DNA of 64,000 nt, taken from contig NZ_KK211346.1 of assembly GCF_000621785.1 (NCBI RefSeq), positions 719,254 to 783,253 of the forward strand, given 5' to 3'. The notes under the pieces were generated by a model. The model ran no database searches. It had not been told where the DNA came from and was given only the letters and a program-made list of their open reading frames with translations. Position 1 is the stretch's first letter. Each line of letters starts with the position of its first letter. This DNA is from Ruminococcus flavefaciens ND2009. Its GTDB lineage: Bacteria; Bacillota; Clostridia; Oscillospirales; Ruminococcaceae. Made by a program: the position numbers and the translations under genes. Below are positions 50,244-59,531 of this stretch, piece by piece.

Positions 50244-53136
50244 ATCCCACTACGATATTTACCGTGACGTTTTTATTCTGTGGAGCAAGCTCCGCCTCAT
50301 CGCTGAGGTTTATAACGGGATCACCGTTTCCGTCAAATGCCACACGCTTTATGCGGGTATGTCTGCACGGATCGTAAAGGGGATCCTTGTTGTAGGTACC
50401 GCACTTCTGATCCGAGTGAGATGAGGGACGAGCGTGGTAAACTATGAGCAGATTTCCTTTCTCGTCCTTTACGAAGCAGTTGTGTCCCGGACCCGACTGA
50501 CCGCTGAGGTCAGCGGTCTGGAGCACAGGATAGCTCAGCTTCTTCCAGCTGTTTATATTCATAAGGTCGGCGTTTATATCCGCTTCCATTCTTCCCACGC
50601 AGTACTCTGAGCCCGTACCCGAAGCCGAGAAGAACACATAGACCTTATTATCGGTCTTGAGAACTGCTGCCCCCTCGTTAACGCGGTTATTCACCAGCTC
50701 CCAGTTGTACTCGGGCTTGGTGAGCATAATGGGCTTGGAAATGAGCTTCCAGGGCTCTGAGGGATCTATCTCCGCCATAAACAGGGAGGAGTCGCCCTTT
50801 ATCTCCGCCCAGATAACATAGTGCTTGCCGTTGTTTTCAAAATAGGTCATATCCAGTGAGAAGCCTCTGAATGACTCAGTGTCTCCTGAAGAAGCCTGCA
50901 TCTGACCGCACTCCGTCCAGTTTCCGTTATATGGGTCACCGTCGCACTTGAGCACATAGGGACGTATCGCCCAGATGTTGTCGCTGGCACCTGCCGCAAA
51001 GAACATATACCAGGCTCCGCCTATCTTGTGCATTTCGGGAGCCCAGATATGCTTGGAGAGTATACCGCTTGAATGAGCCTTCCAGATAGTCTTTTCCTCT
51101 GCAGAGGCAAGTCCGCCAACGGTATTGCTGCGTCTGAGGATAATGCGGTCATAGCCCTTATCCACGCTGCCATAGGCAGGATAAGAGGCTGTGAAGTAGT
51201 AATAGCCGTCCTCGCCGTCAACGATATAGGGGTCGGCTCTTTCGTTTATAAAGGGATTTGCGTAAAGCTCCGAGCTGGACTTCACCTTTGCCTGAGCCTG
51301 ATAAACTCCCGGCTGAGAGGTGTCCACCATATATGAAAGCCCTGCCCAGTCAAAGCTCATATCACAGGTGCCGCCGTCGGAGTACTCCGCTGTGAGGAGC
51401 CTTGGCACTTCGGACATATTCTCTCCCAGCCCCACATTTACATTCAATGATCTGAATCCTGTGTTCAGCGTAGTGAGACCTGCGGAGGGATAGGCGTTTA
51501 TCAGTGCCGTATACTGGTCCGCATTTATCGGTATAACATAGCCGTGACGGGGAGTGAAATTGAAGCTGTAATTGCCCTTGCTGACGGTGGTGAAATTGGT
51601 AAGGTCGGTGGTCTCCTGCATAACGTAATAGCCGTCGCCGTATGCGTCGGACATCATGAGCCACTTGTCCTGACCTATGAGCTTGTAGATGTTGGGCCCC
51701 TCAACGCCAAGACTGCCCTCTGAGACCTGTTTTATCTCGGTATAGGGACCGCTGGCGTGATCGGCAGTTGCAAGGTAAATGCGCTTGTTGGTCTCGTTTT
51801 TGTAGTACATATAGTACTTTCCGCCCACATTGATTATATCAGAGTCAATGGCGTCATTGCCGTTCTTAGGCGCAAAGAGGAGCTGAGGCTCGGTGTCCAG
51901 CTTCTTCATATCCTTGCTGTAGGCGTAGTACATTATCGTCCTGCTGTCGCGGTTCGGGACTCTTGCCGCAAAGTATATCATATAGGACTCCTTCTCGGGA
52001 TCGTATATCGCCTGGGGAGCCCATGCACGGTCAGCGCCTTGCATAAGGGGATATTTGTTCGCTATCTCAATGCTGGTCTCGTCGAACCAGTGTACCAGAT
52101 CGGTAGACTTTGCGCTGAGCAGATTCCTGTTGCTGTTCCAGCCCAGTGAGGACTTCATATCCGTAGCCAGCAGATAGTAGAGCCCGTCCTCGCCTTTGAA
52201 AATGTAGGGATCACGGAGACACTCGGTACCAACACTGGACTGCCATACAGCCCTTCCGCCGTTGAGGGCTTTGAAGTTGTAGCCGTCGGTGCTCACCGCA
52301 TATGAGAGTCTCTCCTGCTCGGGAGCATTTCCGAGGAAGTAGGCAAAAAGATAAGCAACATCGGGCTTTTCCGTAGAGATAGTGCTGTAGGTCTGTATGT
52401 CCGCAGCATTGCCAAGCATGAACTGACTGAGCAGCACCAGATCGGCAGCATTGACACTGCCGCTGCCGTCCATATCGGCTATGGCAGCCATAGTATCGTC
52501 AAAGCCTGCTATGACGCCCTTCTGCATGATAGTCCTGTCGAAGATGTCAACGGAGCCATCAAAGTTAAGATCGCCGCGGATAAAGCTGTAGTCGCCGCCA
52601 ACGGGACGGATATAGAACTTCTGTCCCTCGCCTGCCCAGTAGTCCCACTGGTCGATATTGGCGCCGTTGTCGTGGCTGATGTCGTATACGTCAAGGGCAG
52701 CATTTCCCGAGCACTCGCCAGTGATATAGTAGGCGTCATCGGTCCTGTGGAGGATAAAGTGCTGAGCAGCTGTGTCCTTGTATTCCGAGAGATAAATGTT
52801 GTTTCCGTTGGTGGAGTCCCCGTTTTCTACGGTCAGGGCAAGACTTCTGTCATTACCCGAGAGTATGCAGCATTTTCCGTTCCCTGCACTCTCGATATGC
52901 CAGACCTGAGAATTGTCCCCCAGCTTTTCCCACTGGTGGACGTTTCCGTCGCTTGCAGCCGTTATGTACTTGCCGCTGAGACGCACCATGATCGTATAGT
53001 CTCCGCCGCTTATGACCTCGCCGAAGCTGTCAGCGTAGTCGGCGGACACCACCGCAAAGGACTGTACAGGCGGACAGGCTGCGGCGACCAGTGCCGCCGT
53101 GTTTGCCGCTGCAAGCACTTTTTTTAGTCTGTTCAT
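50242..53136 (-). CDS. Cellulosomal RICIN-dockerin-GH43-GH43 arabinan/xylan-degrading enzyme
   Basis: ATG 53136 is preferred (AGAGG 8 bases upstream; a TTG at 53142 is also in frame), giving 964 residues. After the signal come a RICIN/CBM13-like lectin domain (about 43-178), a dockerin in the middle (about 185-245; GDLNFDGSVDIFD, DMDGSGSVNAAD), and two GH43 five-blade propellers. The first is at about 256-600 (LRDPYIFKGEDGLYYLLATD, WAPQAIYDPEKESYMIYFA) and the second at about 626-960 (NERADPYIVDGEDGYYYFTA, HIWAPEMHKIGGAWYMFFAA). GH43 enzymes are arabinofuranosidases, xylosidases or arabinanases. An internal dockerin with tandem GH43 is unusual. Confidence 0.92.
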   Translation of the reverse strand: MNRLKKVLAAANTAALVAAACPPVQSFAVVSADYADSFGEVISGGDYTIMVRLSGKYITAASDGNVHQWEKLGDNSQVWHIESAGNGKCCILSGNDRSLALTVENGDSTNGNNIYLSEYKDTAAQHFILHRTDDAYYITGECSGNAALDVYDISHDNGANIDQWDYWAGEGQKFYIRPVGGDYSFIRGDLNFDGSVDIFDRTIMQKGVIAGFDDTMAAIADMDGSGSVNAADLVLLSQFMLGNAADIQTYSTISTEKPDVAYLFAYFLGNAPEQERLSYAVSTDGYNFKALNGGRAVWQSSVGTECLRDPYIFKGEDGLYYLLATDMKSSLGWNSNRNLLSAKSTDLVHWFDETSIEIANKYPLMQGADRAWAPQAIYDPEKESYMIYFAARVPNRDSRTIMYYAYSKDMKKLDTEPQLLFAPKNGNDAIDSDIINVGGKYYMYYKNETNKRIYLATADHASGPYTEIKQVSEGSLGVEGPNIYKLIGQDKWLMMSDAYGDGYYVMQETTDLTNFTTVSKGNYSFNFTPRHGYVIPINADQYTALINAYPSAGLTTLNTGFRSLNVNVGLGENMSEVPRLLTAEYSDGGTCDMSFDWAGLSYMVDTSQPGVYQAQAKVKSSSELYANPFINERADPYIVDGEDGYYYFTASYPAYGSVDKGYDRIILRRSNTVGGLASAEEKTIWKAHSSGILSKHIWAPEMHKIGGAWYMFFAAGASDNIWAIRPYVLKCDGDPYNGNWTECGQMQASSGDTESFRGFSLDMTYFENNGKHYVIWAEIKGDSSLFMAEIDPSEPWKLISKPIMLTKPEYNWELVNNRVNEGAAVLKTDNKVYVFFSASGTGSEYCVGRMEADINADLMNINSWKKLSYPVLQTADLSGQSGPGHNCFVKDEKGNLLIVYHARPSSHSDQKCGTYNKDPLYDPCRHTRIKRVAFDGNGDPVINLSDEAELAPQNKNVTVNIVVG

Positions 53137-53172
53137 CTTCAAAACCTCTTTTCACGAAAAAATATTTATACT

Positions 53173-53562
53173 TCAGTCAGTAAATCTTAGCAGATAGCCA
53201 TCAGGATCCTGCACCAGAAACTCTTTCTGAACGATGTCCTCATTACCGCTTCTGTAGCGGCTGACCTTTAACTCTCTGAAGGGGCGTATCCCCGAATCTG
53301 AAAGCCGTTTATATACAGCCTCCACATCAGATACGGTCATTTCAAAATTAATTCCGCGTCCGAAAGGATATTCAAGCTCCCCCACTTTCCAGTGACCGTT
53401 TTCCTGCTCGAACATCATCTGTATACCCTCGTATGAAAGGAAAATAAATCTATCCTCGGGTCTTTCATATTCTACTCTGAATTGCAGCACTCCCACATAG
53501 AAATCCCTGGTCCGCTCAATGTCAGCAACTGTCAGTTCAGGTATCATTGCATTAAACTTCAA
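53173..53562 (-). CDS. VOC-family protein (glyoxalase/bleomycin-resistance-like)
   Basis: From TTG 53562 (GGGGTG 5 bases upstream) the 129-residue protein reads LKFNAMIPELTVADIERTRDFY, then VLQFRVEYERPEDRFIFLS, and ends KEFLVQDPDGYLLRF, the VOC betaalphabeta-betabetabeta fold with the terminal Glu-type motif. It resembles bleomycin-binding proteins more than metal glyoxalases. A promoter at 53600-53628 precedes it. The GH43 gene starts only 36 bases after its stop, so read-through into GH43 is likely. Confidence 0.85.
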   Translation of the reverse strand: MKFNAMIPELTVADIERTRDFYVGVLQFRVEYERPEDRFIFLSYEGIQMMFEQENGHWKVGELEYPFGRGINFEMTVSDVEAVYKRLSDSGIRPFRELKVSRYRSGNEDIVQKEFLVQDPDGYLLRFTD

Positions 53563-53599
53563 TAAGTCACCCCACAATTATCAATTATACTCTAAGAAC

Positions 53600-53628
53600 A
53601 TTTTATCTTATTTTCTCCGAAAAATCAA
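53600..53628 (-). promoter_or_regulatory. Promoter of the VOC gene
   Basis: On the minus strand TTGATT and TAAAAT are 17 bases apart, about 38 bases before the TTG start. Confidence 0.6.
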
Positions 53629-53661
53629 TAGTTTTTTGTGCTTTTTCATATCATTTGGCAG

Positions 53662-53693
53662 AAAAAAGCTCCGACGTAAAGTCGGAGCTTTTA
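53662..53693 (-). terminator. Terminator of the GH30 gene
   Basis: A 12-bp perfect stem AAAAGCTCCGAC with its complement and a 5-base loop has a run of six T bases on the minus strand, just after the GH30 stop. Confidence 0.93.
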
Positions 53694-53702
53694 AAATATG
53701 TT

Positions 53703-56700
53703 TTACTTGATGAGACCCATGCCCCAGATGGTGAACTGTCCGCTTCCTGTGATGGAGACATCGAGCTCGCCTGTGGTATCCTGATAGTAGCCAAGCTCTG
53801 CGTCAGGACCGCCCCATGTGTACTGCTTGCTGCCGTTGACCTTTGTGGTCTTGCCGTTTACAGTAACATTGATGCTGCCCATACCTGAGCTGTTAGCCTT
53901 GAATACGATGATAAGGCCCTTGCCCTGTGCCTTGAAGGTCATAGGACTTCCGCCGTTGAGGGTGTATGAGTAGTTCAGTGAAGGACTGCTGTTATAGCCC
54001 ATTCCCGATGTCCATGAACCTGCGTTGAAGCCGGTCATGTTCTTGGGATTGATGTTTACGCAGTCAGCGTACTCGAAGCCGTAAACTGCCTTAGAGGGCA
54101 GAGTATATGAGCTTGAACGGTTCTCGGTCTTCATAGCCTGACGGAAGAAGTATCCGAGACAGTCAGCGATGAGCTGTCCGCCCTTCTGATGAGGATGATA
54201 CTCGTCAGTGTAGTAATCGCTTGCCTTGAGGAATCCGCTGTTGAATGCCTTTGTAAGAGCGTCGTCCATACTGATAACAGGAATGTCGAAGTTCTTACCG
54301 ATGGGGTACATCTGGTTCTGGCTGGAGAAGCCGCCCTGTGCCCTTGTGATAAGTACGATAACAGCAGGCTCGTTGGGAAGGTCAAGGAACTTCTTGATAC
54401 AGCTCTCGAAGCACTTCTTGTACATGATGTCCTCGTGGTCGTTTACTGAGAATTCCAGGAAGATGATGTCGGGATTCTGAGCAACTATCTCCTGCTCGCT
54501 TCTTACGAGACCTACAACAGATGAGGTACCCGAAAGACCTGCGTTGACTTCCTTGAAGCTGCCCTTTGCGAAGGTATTCTTTACATAGTTGGAGAAAGGT
54601 GTTGTGTAGTTCTTGCCCTCGGTGATAGAGCCGCCCAGGTAAGCTATTGTAAGAGGATCGCCGTTTTCAGCGCCTGCAAGCTTCTTGTCAAGTCTGTAGG
54701 TGTTGCCCATGTGCTTGATTGAGCTCTTGTAGAAGTCGATATACTGTGAGGAGGCTGTCTCCTGATATGTATCCCACTTTGAGTCGTATTGAGGCTCGGG
54801 AGGGATAACTATCTCGGGCTCGGGCCACTGTGTGATCTTGCCGAGAATGAACTTCTGAATGTTTACAAGGTCTGCCACCTCGAACTTGCCGTTCTGGTCA
54901 ACGTCGGCAGCCTTGAGAGTTGAGCCTGTGAGGTTTCCTGCGATGATGCCCTTTCTTGCAGCGATCATATCGAGAGAATCAACTGATCCGTCGAAGTTCA
55001 CATCGCCCAGTATGACCTGCTTTGGAGGCTCTGCACCCTTGATGACTGTACCTGCGGGAGCTCCCACAGCCTCGTCAACAAAGAAGCTGATATAATCGGA
55101 ATCGTTTTCGTCAGTCTCTACGTAGAGCTTGAGGTCTGTTGCGCCTGCGGGAATGGTGTAATTTGTATTCGCAAGCTGCATCCACTCTCCCTTTACAGCC
55201 TTTCCTGCGGCTATCTGAGCATACTTTGTCTCGGTGCCGTCGGAGTACTGGAGAGAGAGCTGGAAGCCCTGCTCGGCAGGACCGCTGTCATACCTTACGT
55301 TTGCAGCAAAGCTGAATTCATTGCCGGATGAGAATGTTCTTGAGCTGAGAGACTTTGAAGCACCGTTCCATGTAGCTGTTCTGCCGGAAACATTGATGGC
55401 GCCTGTACCGTCCATGCCCTTGCCGGCAGCCACCTCAATTGTTTCGCTTGCTCTGCCGGTCCAGCTGTTTGTGGAGCTGTCAAAGGTATCGTGGAAGTAG
55501 TATCCGTCATCGTCGAGGACCTGTGAGGGATCCTGTCCGCCGCCCTCGCCTGAGAGAACGAATGTAGTAACGCTCTCTGAAGGAAGTGTAGCCGAGAAGC
55601 TTGTTCCGCTTGCTGAGAGCTCATTCTTCTTAAGGTTTCCTGAAGCAGATGTTGTATAGCTGTCAACATATGAGAGAGTCTCTCCGCTTGCCATCTGGAA
55701 TTCCTGATTTACATTGCTCTTATTCTTGTTGATAGCAACAATAGCGATAGTTCCGTCTGTATTCTTGTATGCAGAAACGAGAACGTTGCTGTTGGGCTGC
55801 TCTGTAGCGCCGATACGAACTGCGCCGGGGCGTACCCACTTTGAATACTGAGCCATGCAGTAACCGCGCTTACTGATCTGACCGTTCTCCTTCATAGGAC
55901 CGTATGATCTTCTGATGTACCACCATACATAGGCGTTCATATTGCCGACAACGAGTCCGTTGTGGATATTCTCGGAGACCTGTAATGCCTTAGGATACTC
56001 GTCTGCGTCGGAGTTTGAATCAGGTACATAGACCTCAGTCATCCAGATGTCCTTTCCGCAGTTTTCAAGTGCGGGGAAGTCCATATCATTGCGGCTGGTG
56101 CCGTAGAAATGAGTACCGAAAAGGTCAGTATTTGCAAAAGCCTGCTGGTTTCCGAGAATACCGTTATAGATGTCCTTTCTGTACTGGAAGCTCTCAGGTG
56201 ACATGAGCTTGGCATTTGTGCCAGCTGTTACCTGCTTACCGTAGTTGGCGATGAAGCTTACAAGGTCGCTTGTGCTCCATGCAGTCCAGTCCTTAGCGTA
56301 GTCGGGCTCATTCTGTACCGATACGGAATAGAGGTCGATGCCCTCCCCCTCCATGTACTTGATATAGCTGTTGAGATGTTTTGCATAGTCGCCGTACTGG
56401 TTCTTGTTGAGTACATATCGGCTGCTTGAGCCTGCACTTCTCATGCTTGCGGGAGGATACCACGGAGATGCGAATACCGTAGCTCCCAGAGCCTGAGCGC
56501 GCTTAGCGGTGGGAACAGCGTTTTTCCATGCGTTTGAATCATCGCTGATGTAGATACGCAGGATAGTGAGACCCATTTCGTCCTCACCGTTTCCGAATGC
56601 CTTCTGCACCTGTGCATCGGTCATATCGCCCTGTGAGATCCACTCGGGAAGATTGATGCCTCCGAAGCCTCTGATTGTCTGGTGTATGTCGGTGGTATCG

Positions 56701-56828
56701 ATAACCGCTGCACCTGCTGCTGAAGCTTCAAGAGATGAATTTCCGGAAAATACTGCTGTGCTTGTGAACAGCAATGCCGCAGCAGTTACAGCAGACAGCA
56801 TTTTTCCGAAGATCGTTGTTGATTTCAT
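53703..56828 (-). CDS. Cellulosomal GH30-CBM22-dockerin-SGNH esterase (xylan-degrading multidomain enzyme)
   Basis: The 1041-residue protein has a signal, then GH30 (about 40-430; acid/base Glu174 in SVQNEPDY, nucleophile Glu265 in IWMTEVYV) as in glucuronoxylanases. A CBM22-like module lies at about 440-595 (FHDTFDSSTNSWTGRAS). A dockerin is at about 606-665 (GDVNFDGSVDSLDM, DVDQNGKFEVADL). An SGNH esterase follows at about 690-900 (Ser734 in LGGSITEG, FSVNDHED, DEYHPHQKGG), then a C-terminal beta domain. One chain would join xylan cutting with removal of acetyl or other esters. The dockerin again sits inside the chain. Strong AAAGGAG site. Confidence 0.92.
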   Translation of the reverse strand: MKSTTIFGKMLSAVTAAALLFTSTAVFSGNSSLEASAAGAAVIDTTDIHQTIRGFGGINLPEWISQGDMTDAQVQKAFGNGEDEMGLTILRIYISDDSNAWKNAVPTAKRAQALGATVFASPWYPPASMRSAGSSSRYVLNKNQYGDYAKHLNSYIKYMEGEGIDLYSVSVQNEPDYAKDWTAWSTSDLVSFIANYGKQVTAGTNAKLMSPESFQYRKDIYNGILGNQQAFANTDLFGTHFYGTSRNDMDFPALENCGKDIWMTEVYVPDSNSDADEYPKALQVSENIHNGLVVGNMNAYVWWYIRRSYGPMKENGQISKRGYCMAQYSKWVRPGAVRIGATEQPNSNVLVSAYKNTDGTIAIVAINKNKSNVNQEFQMASGETLSYVDSYTTSASGNLKKNELSASGTSFSATLPSESVTTFVLSGEGGGQDPSQVLDDDGYYFHDTFDSSTNSWTGRASETIEVAAGKGMDGTGAINVSGRTATWNGASKSLSSRTFSSGNEFSFAANVRYDSGPAEQGFQLSLQYSDGTETKYAQIAAGKAVKGEWMQLANTNYTIPAGATDLKLYVETDENDSDYISFFVDEAVGAPAGTVIKGAEPPKQVILGDVNFDGSVDSLDMIAARKGIIAGNLTGSTLKAADVDQNGKFEVADLVNIQKFILGKITQWPEPEIVIPPEPQYDSKWDTYQETASSQYIDFYKSSIKHMGNTYRLDKKLAGAENGDPLTIAYLGGSITEGKNYTTPFSNYVKNTFAKGSFKEVNAGLSGTSSVVGLVRSEQEIVAQNPDIIFLEFSVNDHEDIMYKKCFESCIKKFLDLPNEPAVIVLITRAQGGFSSQNQMYPIGKNFDIPVISMDDALTKAFNSGFLKASDYYTDEYHPHQKGGQLIADCLGYFFRQAMKTENRSSSYTLPSKAVYGFEYADCVNINPKNMTGFNAGSWTSGMGYNSSPSLNYSYTLNGGSPMTFKAQGKGLIIVFKANSSGMGSINVTVNGKTTKVNGSKQYTWGGPDAELGYYQDTTGELDVSITGSGQFTIWGMGLIK

Positions 56829-56867
56829 TTACATCACTCCTTTATAAAATCAAATTTCTCCATTATT

Positions 56868-56896
56868 ATTATACCGTGCATAAAATAATAAAACAA
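56868..56896 (-). promoter_or_regulatory. Promoter of the GH30 gene
   Basis: On the minus strand TTGTTT and TATAAT are 17 bases apart, 40 bases before the start codon. The 476-base gap upstream (56829-57304) is AT-rich and holds no gene. It also contains the dyad at 56950-56983 and the terminator at 57130-57176. Confidence 0.7.
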
Positions 56897-56949
56897 CCTA
56901 CTTTTTACATATCGGGTGGACAATCCGAAGATACGCAAAAAATCGGCAC

Positions 56950-56983
56950 TTCGCACATCTTGGAGCTGCAAGATTTGTGCGAA
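56950..56983. other. Imperfect dyad upstream of the GH30 promoter
   Basis: TTCGCACA-TCTTG is mirrored by CAAGA-TT-TGTGCGAA with a 6-base centre. It lies about 54 bases upstream of the GH30 -35 box and could be a regulator binding site; the regulator is unknown. Confidence 0.4.
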
Positions 56984-57129
56984 ACTAACAATGGAGAAAT
57001 TAAATTAACGCATCGGTATAATTTAATCAATATGCACACAAATGCACATTAAAACTTGAATTAATTATAACTTATTTCCAATAAAAAGTCAAGAAAGATT
57101 CCTGCCGCAATAATAGCACTTTTGTGCTG

Positions 57130-57176
57130 AAAAAGCCCGCGAAAGTCCCCTGAAACAGGCGATTCCGCGAGCTTTT
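57130..57176 (-). terminator. Terminator-like hairpin after the GT-B gene
   Basis: On the minus strand AAAAGCTCGCGGAAT and its near complement, with an inner CCTG/CAGG step, fold to a long stem with a T-run after it. It is about 130 bases after the glycosyltransferase stop. Confidence 0.6.
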
Positions 57177-57304
57177 CAACACAATATCAATAATTGCGCA
57201 CTTTTGACCAAAAATTGCTTAATTATATTTTCTGTATCGGTGATACGTGCTTTCCGCTATACTGATAACATTATTATTACATATCCGCTTAAAGCACGAT
57301 AGTA

Positions 57305-58759
57305 TCACTTATCAGAACCGACTGCAAGCTCTACCGCATGGTATGCTCCGTCATAGATCCCCGCCTTCCTTGCAGTGATGATATGCTTGCACATCTTCTC
57401 GATAATGTCGCCGCCCTTCTGTATCATGTCTATCATTGCGATGGTCTCGGCAGGAGTGGAGCACTCATAGGTGCCGTCGCCTATCTCCGCAGCACGGATA
57501 GCTCCCCACGCCTCATGACCGCCTACACGCTTTATCATCAGCTTGGGTATGGGATAGAACGCCAGCTCACTGGGCTTGGTTATGAGTATGTCGCTGCACC
57601 TCATGAGCAGGTTTGTGGAGTAAACCGCCGCAAAAATATCCGAGTGGCAGAATACGTGGATACCGCTGACTTCCCTTTCATACACCTCTGAACAGAAACG
57701 CTGGGTCTCCTTGAAGTCGTCGAAATGCTCATGAAGGACCGGCTTCATCTGCGGTATCTCGGCGAGAAGATCGCGCCACACCGCAGCATGATCCCCCACA
57801 TTTATAAACAGAGCTGCCCTTCCTGCCTTTATTTCGGGCAGGAGCTTGCGGATAACTGCCGCAAATATCTCCTTCTGTGCTCCTGCACCGCCTACGGACA
57901 TGAGCCAGCGCTTGGTCTTGCCGCCTGCCGCCCTGTATACGCGCTTTATGCAGTCTCTTTCGATGTTAGACACCAGCTCGTGGTCGATGTAATGTCCTGT
58001 GTAGACAATAGCCTCCTTCGGCATCGGCTTCAGCTGGCGCTTCTTGTCCATACCTCTCAGGGCACGGTAGCCCAGATATGAGGACGGAGTCTGCACCGTA
58101 TGGATAGCTCCCTCAGAGAGGTGAAGTCCCATAGGCCAGTTATCGGGAATGGCGTTCACCACATGGGTGAGTCCTGCGTGTACTGCCGCCTGTGAGGGCC
58201 ACACATGAGTTGCAACAAATGGTATATCCTTCGGTAGATCGCGGAATACGGGCGTCATCAGCTCTGCGGTCTTCTGGTCTGAGCTGTTGTAGGTCAGCTT
58301 TCTGAACCCCTCGCTGTTGAGAGGCTCCCAGACAAGCTTGTTGAAAAGCCCGAACCTCTGGGACAGCCGTGAGCCCAGTGAATATAACTCATTCTGCTCT
58401 GCGATGATCTTTCCGCAGGCTGCATCCTTAAAGGAATGCAGGTCGAACCAGTAGGGCTCATAGCCCATTGAGTGCGCCGCAGAGGCTATCGCCATGGATA
58501 TGCGGTAGTGCCCGAAGCCCATGCGTATATTTCCGATCACGAGACTTTTCCCGTCAAATCTGCACTCGCTGCTGTCCGACAGCACAAGCTGCTGTACTCC
58601 GAGAGTCTTTCCGATAGCGGGTGCAGGCTTTGGAGCGAGATGATAGACAGCGTCCGTGTCATCTCCGTACTTGCGGATAAACTTAGCCTTGTTCTTCACT
58701 GCCTTCTTATAGGCACGCTCAGAGATCTCGTTTTCAAAAATAAATTTGGATCTGTCCAT
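57305..58759 (-). CDS. GT-B glycosyltransferase-like protein, unassigned substrate
   Basis: ATG 58759 (TGGAGGCGATTTT site) gives 484 residues. The product starts MDRSKFIFENEISERAYK. IGNIRMGFGHYRISMAIAS resembles the acceptor-side glycine loop of GT28/MGDG-synthase-type enzymes, then HVWPSQAAVHAGLTHVVN and WLMSVGGAGAQKEIF mark a second Rossmann half (about residue 310 on), with ITKPSELAFYPIPKL as likely nucleotide-sugar site. No membrane segments. I read it as a cytoplasmic GT-B enzyme but the family was not recognised with certainty. It is divergent from a TetR regulator, which probably controls it. Confidence 0.65.
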   Translation of the reverse strand: MDRSKFIFENEISERAYKKAVKNKAKFIRKYGDDTDAVYHLAPKPAPAIGKTLGVQQLVLSDSSECRFDGKSLVIGNIRMGFGHYRISMAIASAAHSMGYEPYWFDLHSFKDAACGKIIAEQNELYSLGSRLSQRFGLFNKLVWEPLNSEGFRKLTYNSSDQKTAELMTPVFRDLPKDIPFVATHVWPSQAAVHAGLTHVVNAIPDNWPMGLHLSEGAIHTVQTPSSYLGYRALRGMDKKRQLKPMPKEAIVYTGHYIDHELVSNIERDCIKRVYRAAGGKTKRWLMSVGGAGAQKEIFAAVIRKLLPEIKAGRAALFINVGDHAAVWRDLLAEIPQMKPVLHEHFDDFKETQRFCSEVYEREVSGIHVFCHSDIFAAVYSTNLLMRCSDILITKPSELAFYPIPKLMIKRVGGHEAWGAIRAAEIGDGTYECSTPAETIAMIDMIQKGGDIIEKMCKHIITARKAGIYDGAYHAVELAVGSDK

Positions 58760-58777
58760 AAAATCGCCTCCAGACTC

Positions 58778-58806
58778 TTGACAAAGTTCGTGAAATATGT
58801 TAAAAT
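58778..58806 (+). promoter_or_regulatory. Promoter of the TetR-symporter-GH36 operon
   Basis: Perfect TTGACA and TAAAAT are 17 bases apart. The operator-like repeats at 58820-58853 lie immediately downstream, where a bound repressor would block transcription. Confidence 0.75.
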
Positions 58807-58819
58807 TATTCAAAAGATT

Positions 58820-58853
58820 GATAGATTGTCTATCATTTGATATATAGTCTATC
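58820..58853. promoter_or_regulatory. Tandem TetR operator
   Basis: GATAGATTGTCTATC (58820-58834) is a perfect 6-bp inverted repeat with 3-base centre, and GATATATAGTCTATC (58839-58853) is a near copy, 19 bases centre to centre. They lie between the divergent GT-B and TetR genes, next to the plus promoter, as expected for autoregulation. Confidence 0.8.
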
Positions 58854-58874
58854 ACAAAAAAGGAGGTTTGTCAA

Positions 58875-59522
58875 GTGGAAAATGAAATTTCTCACGATAG
58901 CTTAAAAAATAAGCGGTATGAGAAGGCGGTTGAGGTTAGTGCCCAGCTCTTTCTCAAAAACGGTATCGACTCAGTAAAAATGACCGACATCGCTGACGAG
59001 TGCGGTATCGGCGTTGCTACTCTCTATCGCTGGTTCGGAACAAAAAACGGCATCACCATCGAAGCAATGACCTATATGTGGAATGAACTCAATAAGATGT
59101 TCAGCGGCATATTCGAGTCCGAGGTCTTCCTTTCACAGTCGGGCATAAAGCAGCTCAACGACCTGATGAGAATGTTCATCGTCCTCTACGAAGCTCACCC
59201 TGGCTTCATGCGGCTCCTGTCCGAATTTGACCTCCTTCTCATTTCAGAGGATATACCCAAGAAGGATCTCAAGGAATACGAGCGGTCTATCATCAATTTC
59301 TACCCCGTATTCGAGAACTCATACATGATGGGTATCGCCGACGGAACTGTCCGCGAGATCCCCGATATAAGGATGTTCTACCTTTCATTCGCACATACGC
59401 TCATGGAACTCAGCAAGAAGCTCATTCAGGGAGAGCTCCTCCCCAATGACGACTTCTCCCACGCTGAGGAGGAATTAAGCATGATAATCGAGGCTGCCGT
59501 TTTCTTTCTCAGAAAGGAATGA
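58875..59522 (+). CDS. TetR-family transcriptional regulator
   Basis: Starts with GTG 58875, 8 bases after AGGAGG. The 215-residue protein has an N-terminal helix-turn-helix (about 15-60: KAVEVSAQLFLKNGIDSVKM, IADECGIGVATLYRWFGTKN) and an all-helical ligand domain. The tandem operator 20 bases upstream fits self-control and control of the divergent GT-B gene. It is followed by the GPH symporter after 9 bases and GH36, so the ligand may be a galactoside. Confidence 0.92.
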   Translation: MENEISHDSLKNKRYEKAVEVSAQLFLKNGIDSVKMTDIADECGIGVATLYRWFGTKNGITIEAMTYMWNELNKMFSGIFESEVFLSQSGIKQLNDLMRMFIVLYEAHPGFMRLLSEFDLLLISEDIPKKDLKEYERSIINFYPVFENSYMMGIADGTVREIPDIRMFYLSFAHTLMELSKKLIQGELLPNDDFSHAEEELSMIIEAAVFFLRKE

Positions 59523-59531
59523 GGTGTCTTT

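Noticed and set aside
56829..57304. Small genes in the 476-base AT-rich gap upstream of GH30
   Set aside because: The only frame (from 56774) starts inside the GH30 gene on the opposite strand, has no ribosome site and no protein-like composition.
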